From: Phaeosaccion multiseriatum | Taxonomy: Eukaryota; Ochrophyta, other classes | Direction of reading: 5' to 3' | NCBI GenBank assembly: GCA_965112735.1 | Contig: OZ218950.1 | Span: 1,116,001-1,180,000 of the forward strand | DNA length: 64,000 bases | In this document: positions 1-10,687 of the stretch, piece after piece | Numbering within the stretch: position 1 is the stretch's first letter | Layout of the letters: every line of letters begins with the position of its first letter | The notes under the pieces: generated by a model | Told to the model about the DNA's origin: nothing | The model's input: the letters and a program-made list of their open reading frames with translations, nothing else | Database searches by the model: none | Position numbers and translations under genes: made by a program

Positions 1-87
1 GTCACAATGGTCAAAATGAAATGTCAATCGCACATCCCGGACCCTTACAGTTTCACTTCCAGTTCCTAACTTACAGTTTCCACTTAC

Positions 88-840
88 AGTCATCGGACAC
101 CACACTCGCAACTCGTAACCCGCCGGGCGAGTGTCACCGTCGCCATTTGTGACCTCTCCTATGCCCCCGTCCTCGCCCCTCAGGTCTGCAAACTCCACCT
201 CGCTGCCTGCAGGGGCTCGCATGGCCAGAACACGTTTGCGAGCATTGGCAGAGAGGAAGGCAAAGTCCGAGCGAGTCACGTAGAGGTTCTCCTGTATCAC
301 CAACTGTTCCTGGTGCTGCTGCTGCTGTTGCTGCTGCGCCTGCTGTTGCTGAAGGACGGCGTTCTTGTTCTTGTTGTTGTTGTTGCTGCTGTCGTTGTTG
401 GTGCGGGGGTCCTGTGGCCGTCCTTCCGCTAAGCCTATCTGGGTGAGGAGGTAGTCGCGTATTACGTCCAGCCTCTGTGTGCGGGGGGGGGTGGTGGGGT
501 GGCGTGGGGGAGGGTGGGGTGTGAGGCGAACGAACGCCACCCAAGATACACCAGTGCAGCCAAGACGATGAGAGTGAGTGGGTCGACGAGGGAGGTAGAG
601 GGAGAGAGAGAAGAGAGAGGGAGAGAGAGGAGAGAAAGGGAGAGGAGGAGAGAGAGGAGAGGGGAGAGGAGAGGAAGAGGGAGGGAGAGAGCGAAGAGGG
701 AGACGAAGAGAGAGAGAAGAGAAGAGGGAGAGGAAGAGATAGAGAGAAGGGAAGAGTGTGAGAAAGAGCGAAAGAGGAGAGAGAGGGAGAGACAGAGACA
801 GAACAGGTGTGTCTATCGGCGGTTTAGAGTGTACGCATCG

Positions 841-875
<35 letters not shown>

Positions 876-1727
876 CAGGTGTGTGTGTGGGGGGGCCAGT
901 TGGTATGGCAGAGACGCCACTACAGAGGCAGAGGCAACTCAGAGACAAGAGAGTGAAACTGCTCAAACTCCCTTCCCCCCCCGCCACAGCTCCTACTCTC
1001 CACCTCATCCCCCCCCCCCCCCTTCTCTCACCAGCTCGTGCTGCTGCAGGGCATTCGCCTCAGCGCTCGAGTGCTCGTCCTTCACTCCCTTGCCGTCGTC
1101 CTTCGGGGGTCTGCCTCTTCTCTTTGGCTGCTTCGGCGGCGGTACAGACGGCAGCACCGGCGGTGGCGGCAGCTCGGCACCGGGCATAGGATCATCGTCA
1201 GAGTCCACTCCGGGGCCTTGCCAGAGGATGTGGTTCTTGCTCTGCTTTGTGACTAGCCCGATACCTTCCAAAACGTTGGTGATGTCGTAGATCCGGCGCT
1301 GAGAGGCGAGTGAGGTGTGGAACGACGGAGCAAGGCGGTCGGGGGGGGGGGGGGGGGGCAGAGAGGGATTAGGAGGAGAGTGACCGCGCACCGCGTGGGG
1401 GGGTGTAAAGAGTTTCGCTTTTTGACAGCAAGAAAGGGGGGGTCAGTAGCAGTATAAGCGGCAGCGGGGTGAGGGGGAGAGAAGGGCCGGAGAGGGAGGG
1501 AGAGAAGAGAACGGTGGAGCTTGAAAAAAGGCATCGCAACAAAAGTTCCGCACCTTCTGCACACCGAGAGTGATGGCGGCCTGGTTGAGATCGAGGACGC
1601 CACCCTTGGAGCCCTTGAGCAGCCGCAGGAACCTCTTGGTCAGGATCCCAAGGCTGTTGTCAAAGCGCCCGCCCCGCTCGGAAGTGATGGGCTCAACCCC
1701 CCGAATCACCCCCTCCATAGTAGTCAT
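88..1727 (-). CDS. E2F-family transcription factor (partial, three exons seen)
   Basis: Winged-helix DNA-binding cell-cycle regulator of the E2F family. Exons are 1727-1554, 1298-1032 and 474-88, all joined in phase 0. The exon 1/2 junction lies inside the DNA-binding helix: exon 1 carries [11 protein letters not shown] and [15 protein letters not shown], and exon 2 continues [15 protein letters not shown] and KNHILWQG. Exon 3 gives a dimerisation segment (LDVIRDYLL), a Gln/Asn-rich stretch and the marked box ([24 protein letters not shown]). A donor GTAAGT at 87-82 shows the gene continues past the left edge. The N-terminus is uncertain: an in-frame TGA lies just upstream of the chosen ATG, but an upstream Gln-rich reading frame could be another exon. 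The dispersed motif at 292-306 encodes QLVIQ immediately before the marked box. Family assignment is firm; which E2F subtype is not clear. Confidence 0.88.
560..890. repeat. GA-rich low-complexity tract in E2F intron 2
   Basis: Purine-rich on the plus strand, so a long pyrimidine tract on the coding strand of the intron between E2F exons 2 and 3. It ends in a clean (GA)n run near 843-872. The plus-strand reading frames here are Arg/Glu repeats and not genes. Confidence 0.8.
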
Positions 1728-2252
1728 TTGCTCTCCGCTGCTTCCACTTCAGGGCAGTCGTGTCCCCTGGAGAGTGCGTGACGGCCTTCGAGTTGGTGCT
1801 GCTGCTGCTGGTATTGCTCCTCCCCTCTCTTTGCAAAACGCTTTGCCTGTCTCAAGCAGGGGCCTTTGCCCAGCGACTACTCACAGCGGCCAGAGGGGAC
1901 GCTTCAAGTGAGGAATAGAATGAGCCACGGACGGCAGGCGAGCAAGTGGAGCCCAGGCTGACAGGAGCGCTTTCCGTGAATAATGATGTGTGTAAAATTT
2001 CTCTATTGATGACCGGTTTTGGTGGGGCGAGATGCCCCACTCGGTGAAAGTGGGTATTTTTAGTACCCAATTTTTTTAAAAGTGGGTATTTTTAGTACAG
2101 TACCCAATATGGACCAGTAGCGCCCCTTCCCCCCCCCCTCCTTTTTTTGTGTGTGTGTCTGCCCCTGCTACAGGGGAAAATATACTACGCTATGATATGA
2201 CGATATAATGGTATTACCACGATAACAATGGTATTCATATTTACAGACACAC
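1728..2252. other. Spacer between E2F and the recombinase element
   Basis: No gene recognised. The spacer holds a short hairpin (GTGGGGC at 2022-2028, GCCCCAC at 2034-2040) and two direct copies of AAAGTGGGTATTTTTAGTAC at 2047-2066 and 2079-2098. It is AT-richer than the surroundings. Part of it may be the flank of the recombinase element. Confidence 0.5.
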
Positions 2253-5200
2253 TTAGTGTCCGTCCTCAATCATGCATGGCTTACAGTAGTAGTCAAAATC
2301 GCCTTCCACAAAACCCTTGCTGTCGCAAAACTCGACGGTGCACATGTGGTGCACGAGGTTTCCACACGCTCTTTCGGATGGGCAGAGGAACAGCTTGACT
2401 TGCGAGGGCTTAGTACAGCCATACGAGCATGTGAAGGCCATGTCTCCCTCTCTCAAGCCGCCCAACGACGGCGCTGCTGACGCGGCAGCAGCGGCAGTAG
2501 CGGCCGCAGCGGCCGCATCAGAGGCAGCAGCAGAAGCAGCATCAGAAGCAGTACCAGTACCAGTACGCTGTTTTTTTTGGGCCCCCCTTCCCCCACCCCT
2601 TCCTCCTCGTCCTCCTCCGGCTCCGCCTCCTCCTGTTGCAGCAGCAGCAGCAGCAGCAGCATTGCTGCTGCCACCTCCTCCTCGTCGTCCTCTGCACCGC
2701 TATCACCTCCATCCCCCTCCTTCGACTCGTCTGCACCAGTGCCACTTTCCTTCGCCCTCGCCCGCTTCGCCCGTTTTTTCGCGTCCGCCTGCTGCGCGCT
2801 CCATAAAATATACACGGTGGTCCACACCAGCTGATTGAAGCGGCGCTTGTGAGAATCAGAACGAGACTTGATGTCAAAGGCGTCTTTGACTGCGTCAAAC
2901 ATGCTTCGCGCTTCTTCAAGCGTCGGCTTGTCCTTCCAGAGCCCCTTTTCTTTCGCCGCGGATTCAATCGCACCCATCAAACAGCAAAATTTTGACATCC
3001 TTCGCTTCTCCGCCCTCCCCTGCACGTCTGCTGTCGTGAATTCTCGAAGGCGAGGAGTGCCTGTCATCCAAGCATCCCAAGCAGCGCGCACAGTGAAGCT
3101 AGGGACCTCAAAGTGCTCGGGAAGGGTATGCCACCGGCCGTTGTAGAGATACAGAGGTGGCTGATCTGCACCTGCACAAGAAGAAGAAGAGGGCGGGGCG
3201 CTGCTCGAACCCTCACCAAGGCCCAGAGTGCCTGCCTGGTGAGCCGCGAGAAGGTCGCTGAGCCCACTCTTAGAAAAGGCTGCGTCGAGGGTCGTCTGCA
3301 GGGCCCTGCTCACACCCAGACTGGTGACAGTGCCAGAGGCCTGTGCATTCTCCTCCAGAACGTCACGGATCAGCGTCTCCAAGTCGACCTTGATCGTCTG
3401 GCCCAACACCTCAAGCTTGCCGCCTAGAGAGGCCACGCTGTCCGCCACGACTTGGAATTGCCTCAGCTGCACGACGTGGGGAGGAATCCCGGTTGCAGAA
3501 ATCTCGTCCGTCTCGTCCGGATACTTCAGCACGACATGCTCTGAAAGGTCCGCCAGCAACCTTTGATCTCGGAAGAGCTGTGTCGTGAAAAGAGGGTGAT
3601 TCTCCTGAAGAGTGCTGCGCAGAAAGCCGGCGTGGTACACCACACTGGCAAGACAGAATTCAGCCACCTTCCTCAATCTCAGCGGCACGTCCCTGAAGCA
3701 GCTCACAATGGCTCCCGCGAGCACGTCTTCAATGCCCTCCTTCGCTGTGCCGTCCACCTTGAGGCGCTGAAAAAAGGGAGGAAGCAATGCAAACTCCTTC
3801 GCTGAGATGTTCGCCCCGGAGGCAGCCCGGCCCACATACTGATCTGCTGCATTGATGGGGTTGAAGTAGATGCCCTGGACGCCGGGAAGAGACCATCCCA
3901 TTCGAAGTTGCACAGCAATTGGGTTGGGAGCAGCGGACGAGCCGCTTGTGACGTGCGAGGCAGCGCCCTTGCGCCCAGAATGAGTGCCGAGGTCCTCTGG
4001 AGTCAGCCCCATGCCTTCCAAAATGGACGAGTTCGCCGCCGCCGTACGTCTGAGGAAGCCGCAATACCTATCGTACTGATTGTTGCCAGCGAACAGCGCG
4101 TTCTTCTCAAAACCAAAGCTCAGGAGGTAAACACCAAGCGCGAGGACGGGGCAGATCTCCGGCATGATTGGATTCGCGTAGACGTGGCGAGGATGTCGGG
4201 CCTTCTCTCCCAGCTGGTCGCCCTTTTGCTTCCCAAAATAGACGCAGAGCGCGTCCCCCTTCCACTCGAGATGATCGAGACAAATCTCCACACAGTTGGT
4301 GGCGCGGCACATCAGATTCCAGGAGAGAACGAGGAAGGGGTGGCCAAAGGCGCCCTGTCTGTGCCCGTTCTCACAGACTGCCGAGCTCAGCATTGCTGCG
4401 ATGTACACAAGCGAAGGAAACAGTGGCAACCAAAGACGGCGTCAGGGCTAGGAAGTGAGTGGGGGGCAGTCAATGCATCAGCCACTTGTCTCCACCCACT
4501 CCACTAGTTTCCACTGTCCACTGACTCCACACAGCTGGGAATTTACCTTTGGCAAGAGCGCGGTAGAGAGCGAACGGCATGGGAGCCTTCCCTTCTCTGA
4601 CTTCGACATTTCCCTCCTGCTTCTCTCCTGCGATCGTCCTCTTCAGCCCCTTGGTGAGCGTCGCAAGGTCGCTTTGCAATTTGCGGTGCTGCTCCTCCTG
4701 ATGGTAGTCTCTGTACAGATTGAAGAGTGCAGAGCGTTTCGACTGTGCACCGGCCTTGGATAAGCCCTTCGGCCCCTTCTTGACTTCAAGCAGCCACCCG
4801 AAGAACGCGTCGGCTGTCAGCAGATGGAACAGCAAAGGGTGCGGCGCCCGAGGTGCTTGGATCAAGTGTGCCTTCACCCGCTTCGTCCACTGCGCCTCAG
4901 CCTTCTTCTTGGCCTTTGCTTGGGCTTTCGCTGCTCTCGACACCTCAGCCGGCGTCTGCTGTGCCGCTGCAGTGGCACCACCCGCTCCGCCAGGTGCGGC
5001 GGCTGCTGCGGCTGCTGCTGCTCTCCTCTGTGCTTCCTCCTCTTCCCCATCTTCCCCGTCTTCCTCCTCTTCCCCCTCCGGTGGAGCAAATGCTGTCCTG
5101 AAGTCAGGGTCCAGAAGCTCCGGGTGCTTGCGGAAGAGGTATCGGATCAGCATCGTGGAGGCGCATGCATATCCACTTCTCGAGCGTGGGGCGATGGTGT

Positions 5201-5303
5201 TGTTTCGGGGGTTCTGAATCTGCTGCTGCTCTGCAGTAAGCGGTGCTTCTTCCCCCTCTGCTGCTGGTGCTTCCGGAACCGTAGCAACAGCGACGTCAGC
5301 CAT
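2253..5303 (-). CDS. Crypton-like tyrosine recombinase with zinc-finger tail
   Basis: Exon 1 (5303-4547) encodes an acidic N-terminus and a helical domain starting RSRSGYACASTMLIRYL. Exon 2 (4395-2253) joins in phase 1 and carries the catalytic region: a first Arg in LSWNLMCRATN, a Lys-containing beta hairpin (VYFGKQKGD), the H-x-x-R box HSGRKGAAS and a candidate nucleophile Tyr in VQGIYFNPIN. An alternating basic/acidic linker follows. The C-terminal Cys/His domain (from FTCSYGCTKPSQ to YYCKPCMIEDGH) lies in the -1 frame, reached at an A-AAA-AAC heptamer near 2571-2577. With that shift the product would be about 966 aa; without it the frame ends near 2453 in a hydrophobic tail that looks like noise. 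Recombinase assignment is from motifs; the Crypton label is inferred from the single-gene layout. The copy may be live or freshly broken. Confidence 0.7.
2568..2582 (-). other. Possible -1 frameshift heptamer A-AAA-AAC
   Basis: Eight T on the plus strand (2571-2578) read on the coding strand as CCC AAA AAA AAC. The last seven bases are the canonical slippery heptamer in the correct phase. Slipping back one base gives CAG CGT ACT and stays open through an Ala-rich linker to the zinc finger. A one-base length error in a homopolymer, or a real mutation, would look the same. Confidence 0.45.
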
Positions 5304-5854
5304 GGTATACTCTGTTCTCCTGCAAATTCACGTGGGAGATGCCCCTCCCACCACTGGCATCAGCTGTTACAGCCGGGTATCGTCCGCGCAGCCGCTGCTC
5401 CTCTTACATAGCTGCACTGTGCAAATATGCTGATGCTGTGAATGAAATAAACTCCACGTGGGGAGGGGGGGGAGAATGCCCCACAACCAAAAAATATTGG
5501 ATAAAAAACTTGAAACACGAGCATTCATGGCCCATAAAATATCCAAAACAATTATTTCGTGGGGCAGGTGCCCCACTTCACGGTACTATTAGACATACGG
5601 ACTACAGAGAACTCCTGCTATCCTCTTCCCGCGGGAAGACCAGGGGATATCCCAGGGGTGGAAGTTTAGAGAAACCCTTGATCAAAAGTCGATATCGTAT
5701 TTTTTTTTCTGTTTTTTTCTTCTTTTCGGCTCCTCTCCTCCTCTCCTCACATTCACACATTCACACTTTCAGTTTCTTAGGTGATTCCTATTAAGTCAAT
5801 TGCCTTCCTCCTCCTCCTCCTCCTCCTCCTCCTCCCGCTTCCCCCCCCTCCCCT

Positions 5855-7437
5855 CTACCCCTTCTTCCTGGCCGTCCTCTTGCGCAGCGCAGCGTAGGCA
5901 AAGAGCCTTAACCCCACCGACATGCCCACCAACACCACAATGTTGCGCCACACCATCATATCCTCAAACCCAAACGACCTCAGCACTGTATCCCCGGGTA
6001 TAGGACACACTACGTCGCTCTCGTAAGCCCCGTCCTCGGCCATACTGCAGTCGAATTCACGCCCTTTGAACTCGTTCACAAGCATGCCTGTGTCGGGTGG
6101 AGGAGGGGAGGGGAGGAGGATGGGAGGGGATGGCAGTGGATGGAGGAGGGGATGTTGTAGGCAGTGGGTGGAGGAGGGGGTATGATGGCAGTGGATGGAA
6201 GGAGGAAAGGAAGGAAGGAAGGAAGGAAGGAAGGAAGGAAGGAAGGAAGGAAGGAAGGAAGGAAGGAAGGAAGAAAGGGAAGAAGGCAGGTGGGGGAGGG
6301 AGTCAGGGAAGGCCGTGGGGAGGACGAGCAGGACTTGTTCGGGAAATCGATTCGCCTCTCCCATCCCTCTGTCTCCCCTCCCCACGTCTCTCCTCTTCCT
6401 CTCTCTGCTCCCCCCCTCCTCCCGCACTCACCTCCATAGCCCCAATAGAGGAAGCTGCCGTATTTGAACCAGCGTATCCCCACAGGGATGCGGTCAGCCT
6501 TGAGGTAGAAGCCTGGAGAGGGGGTCACGGGATGACACCAAAAGCAAAGCAAAGCAAAGCAAAGCAAAGTAAAGGAAAGCAAAGCAAAGCAAAGTAAAGT
6601 AAAGCAAAGGAAAGGAAAGGGAAGGGAAGCAAGGTAGAAAGGGAAGAGAAGCAGGGTAGGGTAGGGAATAAAGGGGGATAGGGCGGCGAGGGAGAGGCGA
6701 AGTCAGAGTCAGTGCTGCGACATTGAATGGCCGGGGGGGGGGGGAAGACGAGGAAGGCGACAAAAGCGAATGATCGGGGAGCGTGCTCGACTTGGCCACT
6801 CTCCCTCACCCCCCACCAACCCAATCAACGCACCCACCCCACTCACGCACCCATACCAACCCACCCAACCACCCAACCACCCAACCAACCAACCAACCAA
6901 CCAACCAACCAACCAACCAACCAACCAACCAACCAACCAACCACCCAACCACCCACCCAACCAACCAACCAACCAACCAACCAACCAACCAACCAACCAA
7001 CCAACCAACCAACCAACCAACCAACCAACCAACCAACCAACCAACCAACCAACCGACCAACCAGCCAACCAACCAACCAGCCAACGCACCAAACTAACCA
7101 ACCCAACCCACCCCACCCACCCACCCACCTCCGAAGAGCAGGCTGCTTAGCACGATAACGTAGCTTATGCACGACGCCGTGGCAATGTCCGTAAAGAAGA
7201 CGCCCAGACACAGAGCCGCGCTCTGAGCCCACAAGATCTGACACATGTAGACTGCCATGAAGACTACGTAGGCCTCGGCCGTGCCTCTTAGGCCAGCGCT
7301 GAAGTACACGATGGTGCCAAAGAGGAAGGGCATGAGAAGGTAGATGAGCTGGTAGGGTTGGGGTGGGTGGGTGTGTGGGGTGGGTGGTAGGGCGGTCGGG
7401 GTGCACATGGAGAGAACACAGCAAACGACAACAGAGG

Positions 7438-7508
<71 letters not shown>

Positions 7509-9838
7509 GAGAGAGCGAGACAGAAAGGCGGCGGAAAGAGAGTGAGCAACGGGACAGGAGCGAAATGAGCGCTTTATTCTTCCATAAAGCTCTATCGCAA
7601 AGCATATCTCTCTCACTCTCCCTCCCCTCCCCTCCCCTCCACTCCCCTCCACTCCCCTCCACTCCCCTCCACTCCCCTTCCCTCTCCTCTCCCTCCCCCC
7701 CTCCCCCCCCCCCCTTTCCTCCCCTCCCCTTGTCTCCCCTTCCTCTCACCACATCACTGGATGATTTGGCCAGGAAGTATGGCCCCACTCGATAACTCCC
7801 GGTGGAGCGCTCCCTCGTCATGAGCCCTCGCTCAGCCGGAAACACTCTCAGCATAGAGGACAGCACCGAGAAGCTCTGCTGGATACATAAAAAGAAGAAC
7901 ACCCCTGTGATATCCTGCAAAGAGCCACTTTGCCACCACACCGCACTGACCAACACCACCATGACCACGAACTGAAACAGCTGCACGTTGTCAAAGGCAT
8001 CGCCCTTCGACTGCTTGCTCTGACGGTTCAGCAGCACTCGGTATTGGAACCAGAAGGACGTCTGCCACCGATTCACCACGCTACCGTTGTCCTCGTCCGA
8101 TTCTGCCTTGATTCTGTGGGTGTTGGTGGTACAGTCATCGTGTGGTTCGGGGTGAGGGTGTGAGGGTGAGGATGGAGTGTTGTTGTTGTGGGGTGGGAGT
8201 ATCCTCTCAATCCTCCACTCTCCCCCTTTCATGATCCATATGCCTCTCACCCTCTTCTCACAACTGGCGTACGCACCTGGCCTTTTGCAGCCCTTCTGCC
8301 GTGGGCAGGCCCAGAGCCGCCCGCCCCTCTTGCCCGAGTTCGTTGACATACGCCTCGAAGGTATCCGCCAAGCTCCGTCCTGCCACCAGCTTCCTCCCCT
8401 CTCCCTCCTCATGCTGCTGTTGGACGCCGTGGTCGCCACCACCACCATTGGCTGCCATCCCACCACCACCACCACCACCACCACCACCACCACCGCCGCC
8501 GCCGCCGCCGCCGCGGTTTTCTTTCGTTTCACCTTCCAAGACGCCTTCAGCTATGCTCTCCACCCCATTACCGCCACTGCTATTGCTATTTCTATGGCTA
8601 TTGCTTCCCCTCGAAGTCTCTGCCGGGACCATCGCATCCGTCGAGGAGTGTCCTCCCGCCGCCTCTGCGTCTGCCGCGCTAATGTCGAGGAGCCAGTCGG
8701 CAGGGTTGGTTTGCGGCGGTAAGCTCAGCCCACACTGCGCCTCAAAGTAGGACAGAATGCCGCTAACCCTCCCACTGTACACGGTTCGGCCTTGGCTCAG
8801 CAGCAGAATCTTGTGAAACTGGCGGTAAATGTTGAGCCTCGGCTGGTGAATACTGCAGCACACCACCAGCCCTTCCTTCTCTGCGAGCTCATTAAGTAGA
8901 GTCATGATACTCAGGGCCGTGCTACTATCCAAGCCGCTTGTGGGCTCATCACACATCAGCACGGCGGGTCCCGTCACAAGCTCCACTCCGATGCTCGTCC
9001 GCTTCCGCTCTCCACCGCTCACGCCCCTCTTGGATTCCTTCCCTATGATGGAATCAGCCACACCGCTGAGCTTTAACAGCTGAATGAGCTGGTCCACCCT
9101 CTCCTCCTTCCCCTCCATGTTCTGGGGCAGCCGCAGAAGCGCTGCGTACATGAGTGTATCTCGGACAGTCAGGTTCCACAGCATGAGATCATCTTGGAAA
9201 ACAAAACCCATGCGCCTCTTGAATGCTTTAGACATGGGTTTCCCACCGACGATGACCTGCCCTGTCACGTTCCGCTTGTCCACTCTCTGTGCGAGGACGT
9301 TCAGCAACGACGTCTTTCCGCTGCCGCTGGTCCCCATGAGCGCAAACAGCTCTCCGCGGCAAGCCTCGCCGGACACATTCTGAAGAATCCGTTTGCGTGT
9401 GCTGCTGTTGGAGAGAAATGCCGGACCAAACCCGCTCCCTTTCGTGTCTCCTCCTCTTCTTCCTCCTCCTCCTCCTCCTCCTCCTCCTCCTCCTCCTCCT
9501 CCTCCTCCTCCTCCTCCTCCTCCTCCTCCTCCTCCTCCTCCTCCTCCTCCTCCTCCTCCTCCCTTCCCTCCTTCTAGAGCAAGGACGTCTTCGTCGCTCG
9601 TCATGGCTGTAGGCTTGTCAAGCCCTTGCTCCCTATCATTTCCTCCAGCCCCTCCCCCGACTCGTTTTCGACGAGGCTGCGGAAAAGCGGACCGCCTCTT
9701 CTGGGGGGCCTCGACGGTGATATCATAGCAAATGTCCACAAAGCTGAGGGATGAGATGCTAGTTCCGCGACTCGAGCTTGAGTAGGAGTCCAACGTGGTC
9801 TGATGCTTTAAGCCAGCAGCACTCTGATGGCGCTTCAT
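5855..9838 (-). CDS. ABCG-type half-size ABC transporter
   Basis: Half transporter of the White/ABCG subfamily, one nucleotide-binding domain followed by one membrane domain, moving lipids or other hydrophobic compounds across a membrane as a dimer. Five exons close in frame (9838-8277, 8113-7750, 7348-7129, 6512-6432, 6087-5855), giving about 819 aa. Exon 1 holds Walker A GTSGSGKT (about residue 170), Q-loop [15 protein letters not shown], signature VSGGERKR, Walker [15 protein letters not shown] and switch His in SIHQPR, then [10 protein letters not shown]. Exons 2 and 3 encode hydrophobic helices ([23 protein letters not shown]). The last exon ends in a membrane helix and a basic tail [10 protein letters not shown] run of roughly 40 Gly precedes the ATPase core, and a second Gly run lies near residue 460. 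Substrate cannot be told. The start codon is 120 bp from that of the divergent isomerase gene. Confidence 0.9.
6195..6278. repeat. (GGAA)n microsatellite in ABCG intron 4
   Basis: About 20 GGAA units. The same intron carries two copies of the dispersed motif GATGGCAGTGGATGG near 6129 and 6184. Confidence 0.9.
6538..6640. repeat. (AAAGC)n pentanucleotide repeat, ABCG intron 3
   Basis: Tandem AAAGC units with variants AAAGT and AAAGG, just upstream (on the coding strand) of exon 4. Confidence 0.85.
6846..7128. repeat. (CCAA/CCAC)n tetranucleotide repeat starting at an ABCG splice donor
   Basis: On the coding strand the intron starts GTGGGTGGGTGG at 7128 and continues into GTTGGTTGG for about 250 bp. 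The repeat unit matches the donor sequence and begins at the first intron base. Confidence 0.9.
7438..7508. repeat. (CAA)n microsatellite in ABCG intron 2
   Basis: About 23 uninterrupted CAA/ACA units, followed by a pyrimidine-rich stretch (7610-7745) on the plus strand. Confidence 0.9.
9455..9562. repeat. (CTC)n trinucleotide run inside ABCG exon 1
   Basis: About 35 uninterrupted trinucleotides coding poly-Gly on the minus strand. It is in frame with the ATPase on both sides, so it expands within coding sequence. Confidence 0.9.
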
Positions 9839-9958
9839 CCAAACCCCCCCCTAAAAAAACAAATGACTAAGCAAAGCGGGAACCTTCCGTGTTGGTGATT
9901 CAAACTCACAGAACTTTTTTTTTTTTTTTTTTTTCGTCACGCCTTCGCCTATTCGCCT
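9839..9958. promoter_or_regulatory. Divergent promoter region, ABCG / carotenoid isomerase-like
   Basis: Only 120 bp separate the two outward-facing ATGs. The region contains a T run of about 17 (around 9917-9934). No TATA box is evident. A shared promoter is inferred from the geometry. Confidence 0.55.
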
Positions 9959-10640
9959 ATGCGTGGGAGAAGGGATTGTTGGTTTGTTTTGCTCACCACT
10001 GCTTTAGCAAGCGGGGGTGCTTCAGCATGGATATCTAGCGGTGCAACCCTGGGAAATCGAGGCAGAGCTTTGGGAAGGAAGAGGAATTGCAGAGCCGGGC
10101 AGGATAATGTGCTGGTTGCTCCGTTGGTTGGGCGTTCCGAAGATAGGAGCAGGACGACCTTGAGAAGCGGCGCCTGCTTGAAGCTCTCGGCTGCTTCTGT
10201 CCCTTCGCCTCCGCCCAGCTCTCCTGTCATCAGCGACCCTGACGTGGTGAGGGGGTGCTGAGCTGCTCTTCCTCTGTCTTGGTCGTCAGCTACCTACCAT
10301 CCGCTAGCACCTCCAGCACCTCATAACATAAAATGCGCTTCTGTACTCCCTCGCAGGTTATCATTGGCGCAGGGATTGGGGGCCTCTGTTGCGGCGCCCT
10401 TCTTGCCAAGAATGGCCTTAAGGTTGTCATCTGCGAGTCGCACTACCTCGCCGGAGGTTGTGCCCACTCGTTCGAGAGAGACGGCTTTATGTTCGACAGC
10501 GGTCCTTCTATCTTCAGTGGCATGTCAAGGTAGGTGCAGAGGGGGAGAGGGGGGCGCACGGCGGCCATCGCAGCACCAGCAGCTGCAGGATGCCTGACCC
10601 ACTCACTTTCCTCTCCTGCTTCTCATGTATGCGTGCGTGC

Positions 10641-10687
<47 letters not shown>

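Larger units (their letters stand above)
2022..5576 (-). mobile_element. Crypton-like tyrosine-recombinase element
   Basis: The recombinase gene is bracketed by two near-identical small hairpins, GTGGGGC...GCCCCAC, at 2022-2040 and 5559-5576; a further GCCCCAC half lies at 5477-5483. Cryptons carry a single tyrosine-recombinase gene and usually lack long terminal inverted repeats, so the hairpins are only suggested edges. No DDE transposase, reverse transcriptase or RNase H is seen. Exact ends and target duplication cannot be fixed without an empty site. Confidence 0.5.

Noticed and set aside
7363-7568. Poly-Asn / poly-Gln open frames
   Set aside because: Simple (CAA)n microsatellite in an ABCG intron.
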